From Cichorium intybus (lineage: Eukaryota; Streptophyta; Magnoliopsida; Asterales; Asteraceae), in NCBI GenBank assembly GCA_023525715.1, contig CM042011.1, positions 5,963,768 through 6,027,767 on the forward strand: a stretch of 64,000 nucleotides of DNA, written 5' to 3'. A program made the translations under genes and the position numbers. The notes under the pieces were generated by a model that searched no databases, was not told the DNA's origin, and worked only from the letters and a program-made list of their open reading frames with translations. Of this stretch, positions 62,401 through 64,000 are shown piece after piece (the first letter of the stretch is position 1; the number at the start of each line of letters is the position of its first letter).

Positions 62401-64000
<1,600 letters not shown>

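Overview
This is a plant nuclear window, AT-rich and dominated by transposable elements. It shows spliced genes with GT-AG introns, Ty1/copia and Ty3-like LTRs primed by initiator tRNA-Met, hAT, PIF/Harbinger, Helitron-like and SINE insertions, and long (AT)n tracts. The LTR family opening with TGTCACACCCC is, from memory, common in Asteraceae, so a composite such as lettuce or a relative is my guess; the sequence shown does not prove it. One run of Ns (48978-49000) marks an assembly gap.

Layout. 1-238 is the 5' end of a host gene on the minus strand. 2030-3810 holds a hAT-like end and a decayed Harbinger element. 7156-17653 is an old Ty1/copia element (TSD ACTAT) whose gag was hit by a 2.8-kb solo LTR (10083-12892, TSD TATGT). 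19207-21426 carries two MITEs. 21.6-48.98 kb is a cluster of duplicated segments built around a RAD23-like ubiquitin-receptor gene. It comprises copy A (plus strand, apparently intact gene 28131-29357), partial copy B (31680-33775) and an inverted copy (38907-48975) whose gene is split in two.

Copy A is interrupted by a near-pristine hAT transposon (22093-25233, full-length 701-aa transposase) and a Harbinger element carrying only ORF1 (25617-27442). Copy B has the corresponding empty sites, so both insertions can be defined to the base. The inverted copy has its own insertions: a hAT MITE, a second MITE, nested LTRs, and a 6.8-kb segment between the gene halves. That segment holds exons of an unidentified gene and a young Tork-type copia element (42445-47619, 504-bp LTRs identical by eye, TSD ACTCG) with one premature stop.

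From 49 kb on there is a partial LTR, two Helitron-like 3' ends on the minus strand, a tRNA-derived SINE with a 14-bp TSD, and a four-exon fragment of a NAP1-related (SET/NRP) histone-chaperone gene on the minus strand. Minisatellites and a solo LTR (60424-61815, TSD ATCAA) follow.

The only plausible working genes are the left-edge gene, the RAD23-like gene (which lacks the usual first UBA domain) and the hAT transposase. Almost everything else is transposon or gene debris. The main value of the window is that paralogous copies give built-in before-and-after pictures of several insertions and of the tandem-duplication junction.
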